This document shows positions 9,132-17,618 of a stretch of DNA of 49,147 bases, one piece after another. A program made the translations under genes and the position numbers. The notes below the pieces were generated by a model. It did not search any database and had not been told where the DNA came from. It was given only the letters and a program-made list of their open reading frames with translations. The stretch's first letter is position 1. Each line of letters begins with the position of its first letter. Source of the stretch: Bacteroidota bacterium (GTDB lineage Bacteria > Bacteroidota > Bacteroidia > Bacteroidales > VadinHA17); assembly GCA_011049175.1 (NCBI GenBank), contig DSCJ01000087.1:1-49147 (forward strand), read 5' to 3'.

Positions 9132-10049
9132 ATGAAAATTCAACCATACGCCGTTTACCTGCTGGTTTTCCCTTTTATTCTGACCTCCTGTCCTGACAGG
9201 AGTCCTTCGGAATTATCCGGGGGAAAGGCGTTGAAAGCCACACCCCAGCTGTACATCAGTTATCTGCCGGCTGAAATCAGGGAAAACAGCGGCATGATCC
9301 TGTATGACGGATTGGTATGGACTTTTAACGACAGCGGGGGCGGGCCGTTGGTGTACGGATTGCATCCCCGCACTGGCAGGATCGTTCGCCGTGTTCAGCT
9401 CGATGGGGCGGAAAACCGCGACTGGGAAGCCATTACACAGGATGAGCATTACATCTATGTGGGAGATGTGGGTAACAACAGCGGGGCACGTACCGATTTG
9501 AAGATCTACCGTTTGCGGAAAGACGATATGCCTGACGGACCGGAAGGCAGAGTGCCCACCGAAGCGATCAACCTGTTGTATGAAGAACAGTGGGCCGGCG
9601 GGGAACTGATCCCCGACCGCCGGTTCGATTGTGAGGCCATGGTGGCATGGAACGACAGCCTGGTCCTTTTTACCAAAGACTGGGTGAATGAACAAACCAT
9701 GCTCTTTTCTTTACCTGCTGTGCCCGGTGTGTACCGGTTGTACCCAACCGACAGCTTTCCGGCGGGAGGCCTGATAACAGGCGCTGCTTTTCTTCCCGGC
9801 GAACCCCTGCTGGTTCTTTGCGGATACAGTAACTTTGCCCCTTTTCTCTGGCTGTTCCAGGGTTTCGAAAGTCCGGATTTTTTTTCCGGAAAGAATATAC
9901 GTATTGAAATGCCCGAATTATTCAGGATACAGACAGAAGGGGTTTATCTGAAGAATGCCGACAGTTTGTTCATCTCCTCCGAAGCCACCGACATGCCCCC
10001 CCAGATGTACCTGCTGAAATTGAAATCATTCAGGAACCGGAAGGAATAA
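9132..10049 (+). CDS. Predicted beta-propeller lipoprotein of unknown function
   Basis: A 305-residue protein with signal peptide and lipobox LTSC (Cys20). ATG at 9132 is preferred to the TTG one codon earlier. The sequence runs in short beta-strand-like repeats with recurring elements such as ENSGMI, TFNDSGG, NRDWEAIT, YVGDVGNNSG and CEAM. This is a pattern seen in Bacteroidota proteins of propeller or phytase-like fold that are often annotated hypothetical. No catalytic site is assigned. It starts 13 bp after the alkaline phosphatase stop, so it is probably cotranscribed and may be a surface partner of the phosphohydrolase cluster. Function is not known. Confidence 0.7.
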   Translation: MKIQPYAVYLLVFPFILTSCPDRSPSELSGGKALKATPQLYISYLPAEIRENSGMILYDGLVWTFNDSGGGPLVYGLHPRTGRIVRRVQLDGAENRDWEAITQDEHYIYVGDVGNNSGARTDLKIYRLRKDDMPDGPEGRVPTEAINLLYEEQWAGGELIPDRRFDCEAMVAWNDSLVLFTKDWVNEQTMLFSLPAVPGVYRLYPTDSFPAGGLITGAAFLPGEPLLVLCGYSNFAPFLWLFQGFESPDFFSGKNIRIEMPELFRIQTEGVYLKNADSLFISSEATDMPPQMYLLKLKSFRNRKE

Positions 10050-10075
10050 TCCGCCCGTTCATCCCGCATTTTGCT

Positions 10076-10083
10076 TACCTTTG
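10076..10083 (+). promoter_or_regulatory. Bacteroidota -7 promoter element for queE
   Basis: TACCTTTG matches the TAnnTTTG consensus perfectly, with TTTTG just upstream. The start codon at 10091 lies about where transcription would begin, so the queE message may be leaderless or have only a few leader bases. Confidence 0.5.
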
Positions 10084-10090
10084 TTTTCTG

Positions 10091-10732
10091 ATGGGCCAGC
10101 AACAGAACAAACATAACAACCTGTTTGCAGGAAGGAAAAAACTCCCCCTGATGGAGGAGTTTTATTCCATACAGGGCGAAGGGCATCATGTGGGGAAGCC
10201 TGCCTATTTTATCCGCCTGGGAGGATGCGATATAGGATGCAGCTGGTGTGATACAAAATTATCCTGGAATGCTGATGTGCACCCCGCAGTAGAAGCCGAT
10301 ACGGTGGTTCACCATGCGCTGGAAGCAGGAGCCCGGTCGGTGGTGGTCACAGGGGGTGAGCCTCTGATGTACGACCTGAACTATCTGTGCCGGAAACTGA
10401 AAGAGAACGCACTGACCACCTATCTGGAGACCTCGGGGGCTTATCCCCTCACGGGCGAATGGGACTGGATATGCGTCTCGCCCAAGCCTTCCCGGCCGCC
10501 CATGGATTGGGCAGCTGAAAGAGCGGATGAGTTGAAAGTGATTATTCAAACCCGTGCCGATCTGTCGTGGGCAGAGGCCTGTGCAAAAAAAATGGGAAAA
10601 AACTGTTTGCTTTACCTGCAGCCCGAGTGGAGTCAGTATGCGAAGATCCTGCCCTTGATCATTGATTATGTGAAACGGCATCAGGAATGGATGATCTCTG
10701 TCCAGGCCCATAAGTTCATGCATATTCCCTGA
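10091..10732 (+). CDS. queE: 7-carboxy-7-deazaguanine synthase (QueE), radical SAM
   Basis: Converts 6-carboxytetrahydropterin to 7-carboxy-7-deazaguanine in queuosine tRNA-modification precursor synthesis, in the cytoplasm. The 213-residue protein has the family-specific EEFYSIQGEG near residue 22, and the radical-SAM cluster ligands Cys46, Cys50 and Cys53 (CX3CX2C). These are followed by VVTGGEPLMYD and the C-terminal VQAHKFMHIP, all typical. The roughly 20-residue extension before EEFYS is common in this branch, so the ATG at 10091 is kept. No queD or queC lies beside it. It has its own promoter-like element, separating it from the lipoprotein gene upstream. Confidence 0.95.
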   Translation: MGQQQNKHNNLFAGRKKLPLMEEFYSIQGEGHHVGKPAYFIRLGGCDIGCSWCDTKLSWNADVHPAVEADTVVHHALEAGARSVVVTGGEPLMYDLNYLCRKLKENALTTYLETSGAYPLTGEWDWICVSPKPSRPPMDWAAERADELKVIIQTRADLSWAEACAKKMGKNCLLYLQPEWSQYAKILPLIIDYVKRHQEWMISVQAHKFMHIP

Positions 10733-10772
10733 CATCCGGTATGATTCTTGCGCCCACATAAAACAAAAAACC

Positions 10773-12707
10773 ATGATCCGCCTGCTTCTGCCGCTGTCAT
10801 TTCTTTTCCTGTTTCCGGTATCTCTGGAGGCACAGGGGGATTATTCCACCCGGTCGAAAAAGGCTATTTCGCTGTATGAGAAAGGATATCAGAATTACAG
10901 CATCATGCGGTACGACCAGGCGGTAAAAGATCTGAAGGCGGCGATCAGGCAGGACAGGAATTTTATAGAACCCTATTTTATTCTGGCCGATATCAGTCGC
11001 CTGCAGGATGATCCCGACCAGGCCATCGACTGGTACCTGGAATCCCTTTCCATCAATCCCGATTACCATCCCGAGGTGTATCTTTACCTGGCCGAGCTGG
11101 AAATCAAAACGGCCCGTTACCGGGAGGCGGAAGAACATCTCATCCAATGCCTCGACAGGGAGGATCTTCGTTTGCGGGCACGCAAACGGGCGGAATTTCT
11201 GCTGAAGTGCAGCCGGTTTGCCCTGGAAGCGCTGAAAAGTCCGGTTCCCTTTGAACCCGTTAATCTGGGCGACAGCGTGAATTCGGAGCTGGACGAATAC
11301 TGGCCTTCCATGACAGCCGACGGGGAGATACTGGTGTTTACCCGCCTGATACCCAGCCGCTATCCCTCACAACCCGGTCAGGAAGCATTTCAGGAAGATT
11401 TTTTTACCAGCCGTCGTGCAGATACGGCATGGTCGCTGGCCAGGAATATGGGCCCACCGGTCAACACCCTCTGGAATGAAGGAGCACAATCCCTTTCGGC
11501 AGACGGTCAATACATGTTTTTTACCGCCTGTAACCGCAGCGACGGACTGGGAAGCTGCGATATCTATATGAGCCGCAGAACTGCCGCGGGATGGAGCGAA
11601 CCGGTGAATGTTGGCCCGCCCCTGAATACCGGGGCCTGGGAATCACAACCCTCCCTGTCTCCCGACGGGCTGTCGCTGTATTTTGTTTCCAACCGGCCGG
11701 GTGGAGAAGGGAATATGGATATATGGGTTAGCCGCCTGAAGTCCGACGGTTCGTGGGGAACCCCTGAAAACCTGGGGAAAGCGGTCAATACCCCGGAAAA
11801 TGAAAACTCCCCTTTTATTCATTTTGACAATCGTACCCTGTATTTTTCATCGGATGGCCATCCGGGAATGGGCGGTTTTGATATTTTCCGCTCACGCATG
11901 GACCGTGCCGGAAATTTTTCCGATCCCGAAAATATGGGATATCCCATCAACACACATTACGATGAGACCGGCCTGGTGGTTAATGCCGCCGGCGACCTTG
12001 CTTATTATGCCTCCGATCGTTTGCCGGGGAAAAACCGCGACCTGTATGTATTCGAGCTGTATCCTGAAGCGCGTCCCGATCCCGTGACATATCTGAAAGG
12101 AGTGGTGTATGATGCCGATACCCGGGAAAGGCTGGCCGCCCGGTTTGAAATGATCGACCTGGCTTCGGCAGAAACCGTCATGGAGGCAACTTCCGACCGG
12201 AACGGGGAATTCCTGGTGTGTCTTCCCGCCAACCGGGATTATGCACTGAATGTATCACGTACCGGTTACCTGTTCTATTCCGATCACTTTGCCCTGACAG
12301 GGGAATATACGCGTCCCGATCCGTTTATCAGGGATATTCCCCTGACGCCTATCCGGGTGGGGGAGTCGACCGTACTGAACAATATTTTCTTTGAGTTCGA
12401 TTCCGATTCCCTGCTTCCTTCATCCCGTGCCGAGCTCGACAAACTGGTGGATTTTCTGACAAACAATCCGGCGCTGAATGCCGAATTGGGGGGGCATACC
12501 GACTGGACAGGGCCGGATGAATACAATGAAAGGCTGTCCATGCGAAGGGCACGGGCGGTTTACCGGTATCTGGTGAACGAAGGGATCGATGAGGAAAGGC
12601 TGTCATACAGGGGATACGGCGAAAGGCAGCCGGTGGCAGACAATGAAACGGAAGAAGGCAGGGCCCGGAACCGGAGAACCGAACTTAAGATCACCGGGAT
12701 CCGGTAA
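10773..12707 (+). CDS. TPR / PD40 propeller / OmpA-domain outer-membrane protein (PorE-like)
   Basis: A 644-residue exported protein with signal peptide (about 1-21, ending LEAQ), TPR repeats (about 30-145) and a PD40-type six-bladed propeller (about 165-430; repeated SADGQ/SPDG...YFVSNRPGG blades). A carboxypeptidase-regulatory beta domain follows (about 440-520), then a C-terminal OmpA peptidoglycan-binding domain (about 535-644, [11 protein letters not shown] and NRRTEL). This domain order is that of PorE (PG1058) of the type IX secretion system, and PD40/OmpA paralogues of this kind are common in Bacteroidota. PorE is a lipoprotein, whereas no lipobox Cys is seen here. The likely role is anchoring an outer-membrane complex to peptidoglycan; a direct type IX role is only inferred. 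Confidence 0.85.
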   Translation: MIRLLLPLSFLFLFPVSLEAQGDYSTRSKKAISLYEKGYQNYSIMRYDQAVKDLKAAIRQDRNFIEPYFILADISRLQDDPDQAIDWYLESLSINPDYHPEVYLYLAELEIKTARYREAEEHLIQCLDREDLRLRARKRAEFLLKCSRFALEALKSPVPFEPVNLGDSVNSELDEYWPSMTADGEILVFTRLIPSRYPSQPGQEAFQEDFFTSRRADTAWSLARNMGPPVNTLWNEGAQSLSADGQYMFFTACNRSDGLGSCDIYMSRRTAAGWSEPVNVGPPLNTGAWESQPSLSPDGLSLYFVSNRPGGEGNMDIWVSRLKSDGSWGTPENLGKAVNTPENENSPFIHFDNRTLYFSSDGHPGMGGFDIFRSRMDRAGNFSDPENMGYPINTHYDETGLVVNAAGDLAYYASDRLPGKNRDLYVFELYPEARPDPVTYLKGVVYDADTRERLAARFEMIDLASAETVMEATSDRNGEFLVCLPANRDYALNVSRTGYLFYSDHFALTGEYTRPDPFIRDIPLTPIRVGESTVLNNIFFEFDSDSLLPSSRAELDKLVDFLTNNPALNAELGGHTDWTGPDEYNERLSMRRARAVYRYLVNEGIDEERLSYRGYGERQPVADNETEEGRARNRRTELKITGIR

Positions 12708-12738
12708 CGGATTCTTTTTTTCATTGATTTCCTGTTTC

Positions 12739-12746
12739 TATCTTTG
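12739..12746 (+). promoter_or_regulatory. Bacteroidota -7 promoter element for the DUF6485 gene
   Basis: TATCTTTG followed by CA is an exact TAnnTTTG match, with TTG-containing sequence (TTGATTT) upstream. It lies 20 bp before the ATG at 12766 and just after the stop of the OmpA gene. It indicates independent transcription of the small gene. Confidence 0.6.
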
Positions 12747-12765
12747 CACGAAAAAAGGAAAACCC

Positions 12766-12978
12766 ATGGAGCATTGCAACCGCGAAGAAAACAAGGCACA
12801 GTGCAACTGTACCTATCCGTGCAGCCGGAAAGGACGATGCTGTGACTGCCTGGCCTACCACCGGCGGAACCGCGAACTACCCGCCTGCTATTTTCCCGAT
12901 GATGTGGAAAAAGGGTACGACCGTTCGGTAGACAATTTTATAAAGATATACCGGGAAAGAGGAGTGTGCTGGAACTGA
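12766..12978 (+). CDS. DUF6485 family small cysteine-rich protein
   Basis: The 70-residue protein carries nine cysteines (positions 4, 13, 15, 19, 25, 26, 28, 41 and 68), several arranged as CNC, CxxxC and CCDC. It also has the DUF6485 features [12 protein letters not shown], a tract near ELPACYF and a YDRSVDNF tail. The spacing suggests a metal- or Fe-S-binding fold (inference); no experimental function is known to me. The start at 12766 is chosen because homologues begin with a short M-x-C segment and because a strong -7 element sits 20 bp upstream. A longer in-frame extension would run through the preceding gene. No signal peptide, so cytoplasmic. Confidence 0.85.
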   Translation: MEHCNREENKAQCNCTYPCSRKGRCCDCLAYHRRNRELPACYFPDDVEKGYDRSVDNFIKIYRERGVCWN

Positions 12979-13006
12979 GTTTCTCCTTCTTTTCTGCTTC
13001 CCGGGT

Positions 13007-13939
13007 TTACCCTTTCACCGGTTTATCGATTTCTTTTAATTCCAGCCGCAAAGGATTGATTTCTTCACCCCAGTAAATAGTGGTATGGGGGAAGGGAATC
13101 TCGATGCTCCTGCTGTCGAAGGCTTTTTTGAGCCGCCGGCGGTATTCGCGACCGGCGGTCCATTGCTGGCCGGGCATTGTCTTCAGGCGGGCTTTGATTA
13201 CCACCGCACTATCGCCAAACTGGTCCACACCGAATATTTCCAGCGGTTCGATGATCTTGTGGCTGAATTCCGGATCGTTCTGCAATTCTTCCCCCACCTC
13301 CTTCATGACCAGGGCAACCTGGTCCGTATCCTCCTTGTAGGCTACGCCCACATCGAAGACCATGGCCGACCATTCTTTCGTCATGTTCGAAAGCGTGTTG
13401 ATCTTTCCGTTCTGGAAAATATGCACCACACCGGAGAAATCACGCAGGGTAATGGTACGCATCTCAATCTTTTCCACCAGACCGCCGGTGCCGTTTATCA
13501 CCGCCACGTCGCCCGTGCGGACCTGGTTTTCCAGCAAAATGAAAAACCCGGTGATAACATCCCTCACCAGTTCCTGGGCGCCGAATCCAATGGCCAGCCC
13601 GATGATACCGGCGCTGGCAATGATGGGGCCAATATCCACTCCGAATTTTTTCAGAAGGATCATAATGTACATGGCCCAGATAATAATGGAAATGATGCTC
13701 CGGATGATTCCCAATAGCGTATTGATCCTTTTTTCCGTTTCCACGGTATCTACATTTTCATTCTTTTCCGCACGGTGAACCAGGGTCATTTTCAGTCTTC
13801 GCAGGCCGAAACGGCTGACCCGGAGCAGTATAAGGACGATGACGGTCAGGATGAGAATGGAAGGAAGCTCGGTAACTGCCCAGTTAAGGGCTTTTCGGAA
13901 AATCTCCTGCCAGAATTCTGAGGTGATAAGTTGTTCCAT
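13007..13939 (-). CDS. Small-conductance mechanosensitive channel (MscS family)
   Basis: A 310-residue inner-membrane channel that opens under membrane tension during hypo-osmotic shock. Three hydrophobic segments are seen: about 15-37, 68-90 and a Gly/Ala-rich third segment (about 94-120, IIASAGIIGLAIGFGAQ) that forms the pore helix. The MscS beta domain follows (GDVAVINGTGGLVEKIEMRT) and then the C-terminal alpha/beta domain ending with PFPHTTIYWG. The start at 13939 gives the usual short N-terminus; the upstream in-frame extension has no MscS character. It is convergent with the DUF6485 gene and lies behind the tricorn-like gene on the same strand, separated by a terminator. Confidence 0.93.
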   Translation of the reverse strand: MEQLITSEFWQEIFRKALNWAVTELPSILILTVIVLILLRVSRFGLRRLKMTLVHRAEKNENVDTVETEKRINTLLGIIRSIISIIIWAMYIMILLKKFGVDIGPIIASAGIIGLAIGFGAQELVRDVITGFFILLENQVRTGDVAVINGTGGLVEKIEMRTITLRDFSGVVHIFQNGKINTLSNMTKEWSAMVFDVGVAYKEDTDQVALVMKEVGEELQNDPEFSHKIIEPLEIFGVDQFGDSAVVIKARLKTMPGQQWTAGREYRRRLKKAFDSRSIEIPFPHTTIYWGEEINPLRLELKEIDKPVKG

Positions 13940-13962
13940 GCTGTTGTTTTTAATAAATAATC

Positions 13963-13982
13963 CTGTGGCCGGCCGGCCACAG
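13963..13982. promoter_or_regulatory. Perfect 20-bp palindrome in the mscS leader
   Basis: CTGTGGCCGG followed by its exact reverse complement, centred 34 bp upstream of the mscS start codon. It contains a GGCCGGCC core. It could be an operator or a leader hairpin close to the ribosome site; no T-run follows it, so it is not a terminator. Confidence 0.45.
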
Positions 13983-14007
13983 TTCAAATTTCCAATAAGA
14001 TAATAAT

Positions 14008-14015
14008 TATCTTTG
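14008..14015 (+). promoter_or_regulatory. Orphan plus-strand -7 promoter element
   Basis: TATCTTTG is an exact TAnnTTTG match on the plus strand, although both flanking genes run on the minus strand. No convincing -33 TTG lies 19-21 bp upstream. The bidirectional hairpin at 14080-14106 would end a transcript of about 85-90 nt starting here. Confidence 0.3.
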
Positions 14016-14079
14016 AGAATCCAGCACGATCGGGGAAAAGTATGCATTTCCCTGCCGATTCGTTCCTCCGGGAGCAAAA

Positions 14080-14106
14080 AAACACCCGGCCGCCGGCCGG
14101 GTGTTT
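14080..14106 (-). terminator. Bidirectional intrinsic terminator after the tricorn-like protease gene
   Basis: A perfect 12-bp stem (14080-14091 with 14095-14106, loop 14092-14094) with an A-run on the left and T-run on the right. On the minus strand the GC-rich arm is followed by seven U, 14 bp after the stop of the tricorn-like gene. It would also work on the plus strand. Confidence 0.85.
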
Positions 14107-14119
14107 TTTTGATTTGGGA

Positions 14120-17100
14120 TCAATTGCCTGATTTGTCGGGAAAAGGGGGAATGGGAGGCAGCTTCCCTGGAGATTCTTTGATCTCTTCCATGATTACTTC
14201 AATGGCCGTGTCGAGCTGGGCATCTATCCCTTTATATACATCGGCCGGGTTGTTTTCCACCTCGATATCGGGCACCACCCCTTCGCCTTCTATCACAAAG
14301 CCTTTTCCGTCTTTATCATAGGGAGCGTAGGAAGGTGTGATGATCGATCCTCCGTCGATCAGCGGAACGGCGCCGCTGTATCCCACCACGCCGCCCCATG
14401 AGCGGGTGCCGATGGTTTTCCCGATCTCATTTACCTGAAAACGGTAAGGGAAAAGATCCCCGTCGGAGGCCGAGTACTTGTCGAGCAGGGTGACCTTTGG
14501 TCCCACATGCATTCCCACCGGATTGGGGTCCCCTTCCTGCTGTCCGGTATGCATGGTCATATAGGTGAGTTGCCGCATCAGGCGCTCAATGATCATGGGC
14601 GATACATTCCCTCCGCCGTTTCCGCGAACATCGATGATCAGCCCTTCTTTCGAAAGCTGGGGATAGTAATGTTTGGCGAATTCATTCAAACCGGTGGGAC
14701 CCATATCGGGAATGTGGATATATCCCACTTTTCCGCCGGTTTTTTCAGTTACATGGGCCATGTTGTTCTGCACCCATGCGTAATAGTACAGGCCCGATTC
14801 GTCGGCAATGGGCGTTACCAGCACCTCGCGGCTTCCTTCGGCCGTGGGCTTGCCGTTCACACCGAGCAATACTTCATGGCCTGCCTTTCCCACCAGAAAG
14901 GCGTAAATATTGTTCATTTCACGTGTTGGCCGGCCGTCAACGGAAATAATGTAGTCGCCTTCACTGACATTCACTCCCACTGCACGCAGGGGAGAAACCA
15001 GCTGCTCACTCCAGTTGGCTCCTTTGAGGATCCTGTCTATGCGGTAATAGCCACTTTTATCACGACTGAGCCGGGCTCCCAGCAATCCGGTCTGTATTCG
15101 CTCGGGCATCGGCCTTTCGCCGTTGTTCACATAGGCATGCCCCACATTCAGCTCGGCAATCATTTCTCCCATCAGATAGGCCAGATCGGAACGGTGGGCC
15201 ACATACGGCACCATTACGTTGTATTTATCGTATATGGCATTCCAGTTCACCCCATGCATGTTCGGAGCGTAGAAGAAATCGCGCATGTGACGCCAGCTTT
15301 CATTGAACATCTGCTGCCATTCTTCCTTCAGGTTCACCAGCACTTTCATTTCCGATACGTCTACCGGCTTGTCGATGCTGATCTTTCCCGATGGCAGGTC
15401 GATCACTCCCCACTGGCCGTTCATCCGTACCAGCATCTTTTTTCCGTTGGGGGATATGGTGAAGCTGATATTGCTGCCCAGTTCGGTTTCCTTCTTCGAT
15501 TGAAGATCGAAAACTTTTGTGCTGGATCCGCGGTCAGAGGATGAACGCACCTGGTAATAGATCTTTCCGTTCACACCGGTTACATTGTAATAATTGGCAG
15601 GAGGTACAGGCAGACCGATGATCCGCTCACCGATGCCGTCGATGTCGATTTTCATATCGTTGTTTTCCGCCTTTTCATTCGAAGGCTTTTCTTCCTTGCC
15701 GATCTTTACCACATCATTCTCCGGGGCAAAAGGTGAGGGAGTGTCTTTTGCCAGGGTAACCAGATAGATCCGGCTCATGTCAACATAAGCATGGTTCCAT
15801 TCGGTCTGACTGTATATGGGGTTGAAATCCCTGGCTGAGGTGAACAGCAGGTATTTCCCGTCCCTGCTGAACGAGGGGTTGTACGAATCGTACCATCCTT
15901 CGGTTACCCGGAATGAACGGCCCGTTTCAAGGGAATACAGCCTTACGACTGACATATCGCGCGACGGTTTGGTATATGCAATCCATTTGCTGTCGGGCGA
16001 CCAGCTGTAGCTGAACGAGGGTGAACGGTCGGAGGTAGCTACCGTGGTGACTTTTTTCGTTTCAATATCAATATAATTCAGTTCCTGATCTTTGGTGTGG
16101 AACAGGATCTTTTTGCTGTCGGGCGACCATTCAAGCGAAAAAATATAGGTTTCAGAACCCTGGGTCAGCTGTACGGGTTCTCCGCTGCCGTCCTGGTTCA
16201 GAAGGTATATTTCAAATTCGCCTGTGGCATCGGAAATGTAAGCAATGTATTTGCCATCGGGCGACCAGGCGGCATCGCGCTCATGCACACCCGGGGTGGC
16301 TGTGAGGTTATAGGTTACACCGTTCCTCGACGGGACCGAAAACAACTCTCCCCGTGCGCTGAATACCACCCTTTCGCCGTTGGGTGAAAGGCTTCCGCCG
16401 CGTATGCTTTTGCCGGCATCTTTCCATTCATGGCGGGCATAGGGCTGATCGTTCGCAATGGTTATGGTCAGCTTTTCCGCTTTTTGAGTGGCTACATCGA
16501 AAAGGTAAATATACCCTCCCTTTTCAAAAACAATGTGTTTCTGGCTGTGGGAAGGGAATTTGATATCGTAATCGGTAAAATGGGTTACCTTGCGTGTTTC
16601 TCCAGTACCGGTATGGTAGGCGAACAGGTTCATGGTGCGGTCGCGGTCGGACAGGAAGTAGATTTCTTCTCCTATCCACATGGGAATAATGTCTTGTGCC
16701 GGATGGTTTGTTATCTTTTTTACTTCTCCCGTTTTGAAATCGAAGATACGGATGTCGTCGGCCATGCCGCCCCGGTAGTATTTCCAGGTGCGGAATTCCC
16801 TGAACACCCAGTTGAATGCCAGCTTGCTTCCGTCGGGGGAATAGGAGCAGAAGCCTCCGTCGGATAGGGGAATTTCTCCGGAAAGCCCCCCTTCTGGAGA
16901 AACCGTGAACAACTGCCCGCGGAAGTCGTTGAACGATTGTTTCCTCGAACGGTACACAATGTGTTTCCCGTCGGGTGACCAGGTCATGACAATGTTGTTC
17001 GGCCCCATGCGGTCGCCAATATCGTCCCTTCCCAGGGTTGCCGTCCAGGTAAGCCTTTCGGGCACACCCCCTTCGGCAGGAATGAGGAATACCTCGGTGT

Positions 17101-17359
17101 TTCCGTCATACTGCCCGGTAAAGGCAATGTGTTTTCCGTCGGGCGAGAAACGCGGAAATACTTCATACCCGTTATGTGAGGTCAGTTTCCTGGCCATCCC
17201 TCCGTTAATGCCGGTGGTGTACAGATCACCGGCATAGGAGAATACCAGCCGGTCTCCTGATACGGTGGGAAACCGCAACAACCTGGCTTCCTCGGTGGCA
17301 GCCGCCATATGAGCGAATGCCAGTGTGAGGACAAAGATCAGAGCCATACATTTTTTCAT
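14120..17359 (-). CDS. Tricorn-like protease (S41 family), exported
   Basis: Large peptidase degrading oligopeptides; the exported bacterial forms act in the periplasm. The 1079-residue protein has a signal peptide (about 1-21, AHMAAA). Two propellers follow, made of PD40/WD40-like blades with repeated SPDGK(Y/H)I motifs (about 30-640). Then come the core helical domain, a PDZ domain (about 750-850, with GVNVSEGDYIISVDG) and an S41 catalytic domain. The nucleophile is Ser965 in SASDGD, and a conserved VGHAY His lies in the C1 domain, as in tricorn. The C-terminal tail is Pro-rich. It is preceded on its strand by a -7 element at 17401-17408 and followed by a strong terminator, so it is likely monocistronic. 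Confidence 0.93.
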   Translation of the reverse strand: MKKCMALIFVLTLAFAHMAAATEEARLLRFPTVSGDRLVFSYAGDLYTTGINGGMARKLTSHNGYEVFPRFSPDGKHIAFTGQYDGNTEVFLIPAEGGVPERLTWTATLGRDDIGDRMGPNNIVMTWSPDGKHIVYRSRKQSFNDFRGQLFTVSPEGGLSGEIPLSDGGFCSYSPDGSKLAFNWVFREFRTWKYYRGGMADDIRIFDFKTGEVKKITNHPAQDIIPMWIGEEIYFLSDRDRTMNLFAYHTGTGETRKVTHFTDYDIKFPSHSQKHIVFEKGGYIYLFDVATQKAEKLTITIANDQPYARHEWKDAGKSIRGGSLSPNGERVVFSARGELFSVPSRNGVTYNLTATPGVHERDAAWSPDGKYIAYISDATGEFEIYLLNQDGSGEPVQLTQGSETYIFSLEWSPDSKKILFHTKDQELNYIDIETKKVTTVATSDRSPSFSYSWSPDSKWIAYTKPSRDMSVVRLYSLETGRSFRVTEGWYDSYNPSFSRDGKYLLFTSARDFNPIYSQTEWNHAYVDMSRIYLVTLAKDTPSPFAPENDVVKIGKEEKPSNEKAENNDMKIDIDGIGERIIGLPVPPANYYNVTGVNGKIYYQVRSSSDRGSSTKVFDLQSKKETELGSNISFTISPNGKKMLVRMNGQWGVIDLPSGKISIDKPVDVSEMKVLVNLKEEWQQMFNESWRHMRDFFYAPNMHGVNWNAIYDKYNVMVPYVAHRSDLAYLMGEMIAELNVGHAYVNNGERPMPERIQTGLLGARLSRDKSGYYRIDRILKGANWSEQLVSPLRAVGVNVSEGDYIISVDGRPTREMNNIYAFLVGKAGHEVLLGVNGKPTAEGSREVLVTPIADESGLYYYAWVQNNMAHVTEKTGGKVGYIHIPDMGPTGLNEFAKHYYPQLSKEGLIIDVRGNGGGNVSPMIIERLMRQLTYMTMHTGQQEGDPNPVGMHVGPKVTLLDKYSASDGDLFPYRFQVNEIGKTIGTRSWGGVVGYSGAVPLIDGGSIITPSYAPYDKDGKGFVIEGEGVVPDIEVENNPADVYKGIDAQLDTAIEVIMEEIKESPGKLPPIPPFPDKSGN

Positions 17360-17400
17360 GAGATAGGTTTTTTGGTGATTGAAATGGTGATTTTAAGAAA

Positions 17401-17408
17401 CAAATATA
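17401..17408 (-). promoter_or_regulatory. Bacteroidota -7 promoter element for the tricorn-like gene
   Basis: Read on the minus strand the bases are TATATTTG, an exact TAnnTTTG match, 42 bp before the start codon at 17359. A matching -33 TTG is not evident. Confidence 0.45.
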
Positions 17409-17618
17409 GCGGAAATGTTCCGGAAAGAGGGCAGTAAAAATTCTTGCTGGCTTAATTTTTTCCGGCCGGCGAAATGAACTTCCTGTCGGATCAATGGACG
17501 AAATACCGCGCACTTCATGAAATTATGGAAACGAATCATTACTTTTGGGGATCAACCCGGCTTCCGTGATGCCGGAGAAGTTGTGATTTTGTAATTATTT
17601 GATTATTTGATTATTGCT

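Noticed and set aside
14507-15544. 345-codon plus-strand frame opposite the tricorn-like gene
   Set aside because: Antisense shadow; His/Gly-rich composition and no domain, whereas the minus strand encodes an intact tricorn-like catalytic region.
17591-17616. ATTATTTG triple direct repeat before the GH3-serine hydrolase gene
   Set aside because: Three short AT-rich units in a leader; too simple to assign as operator or origin.
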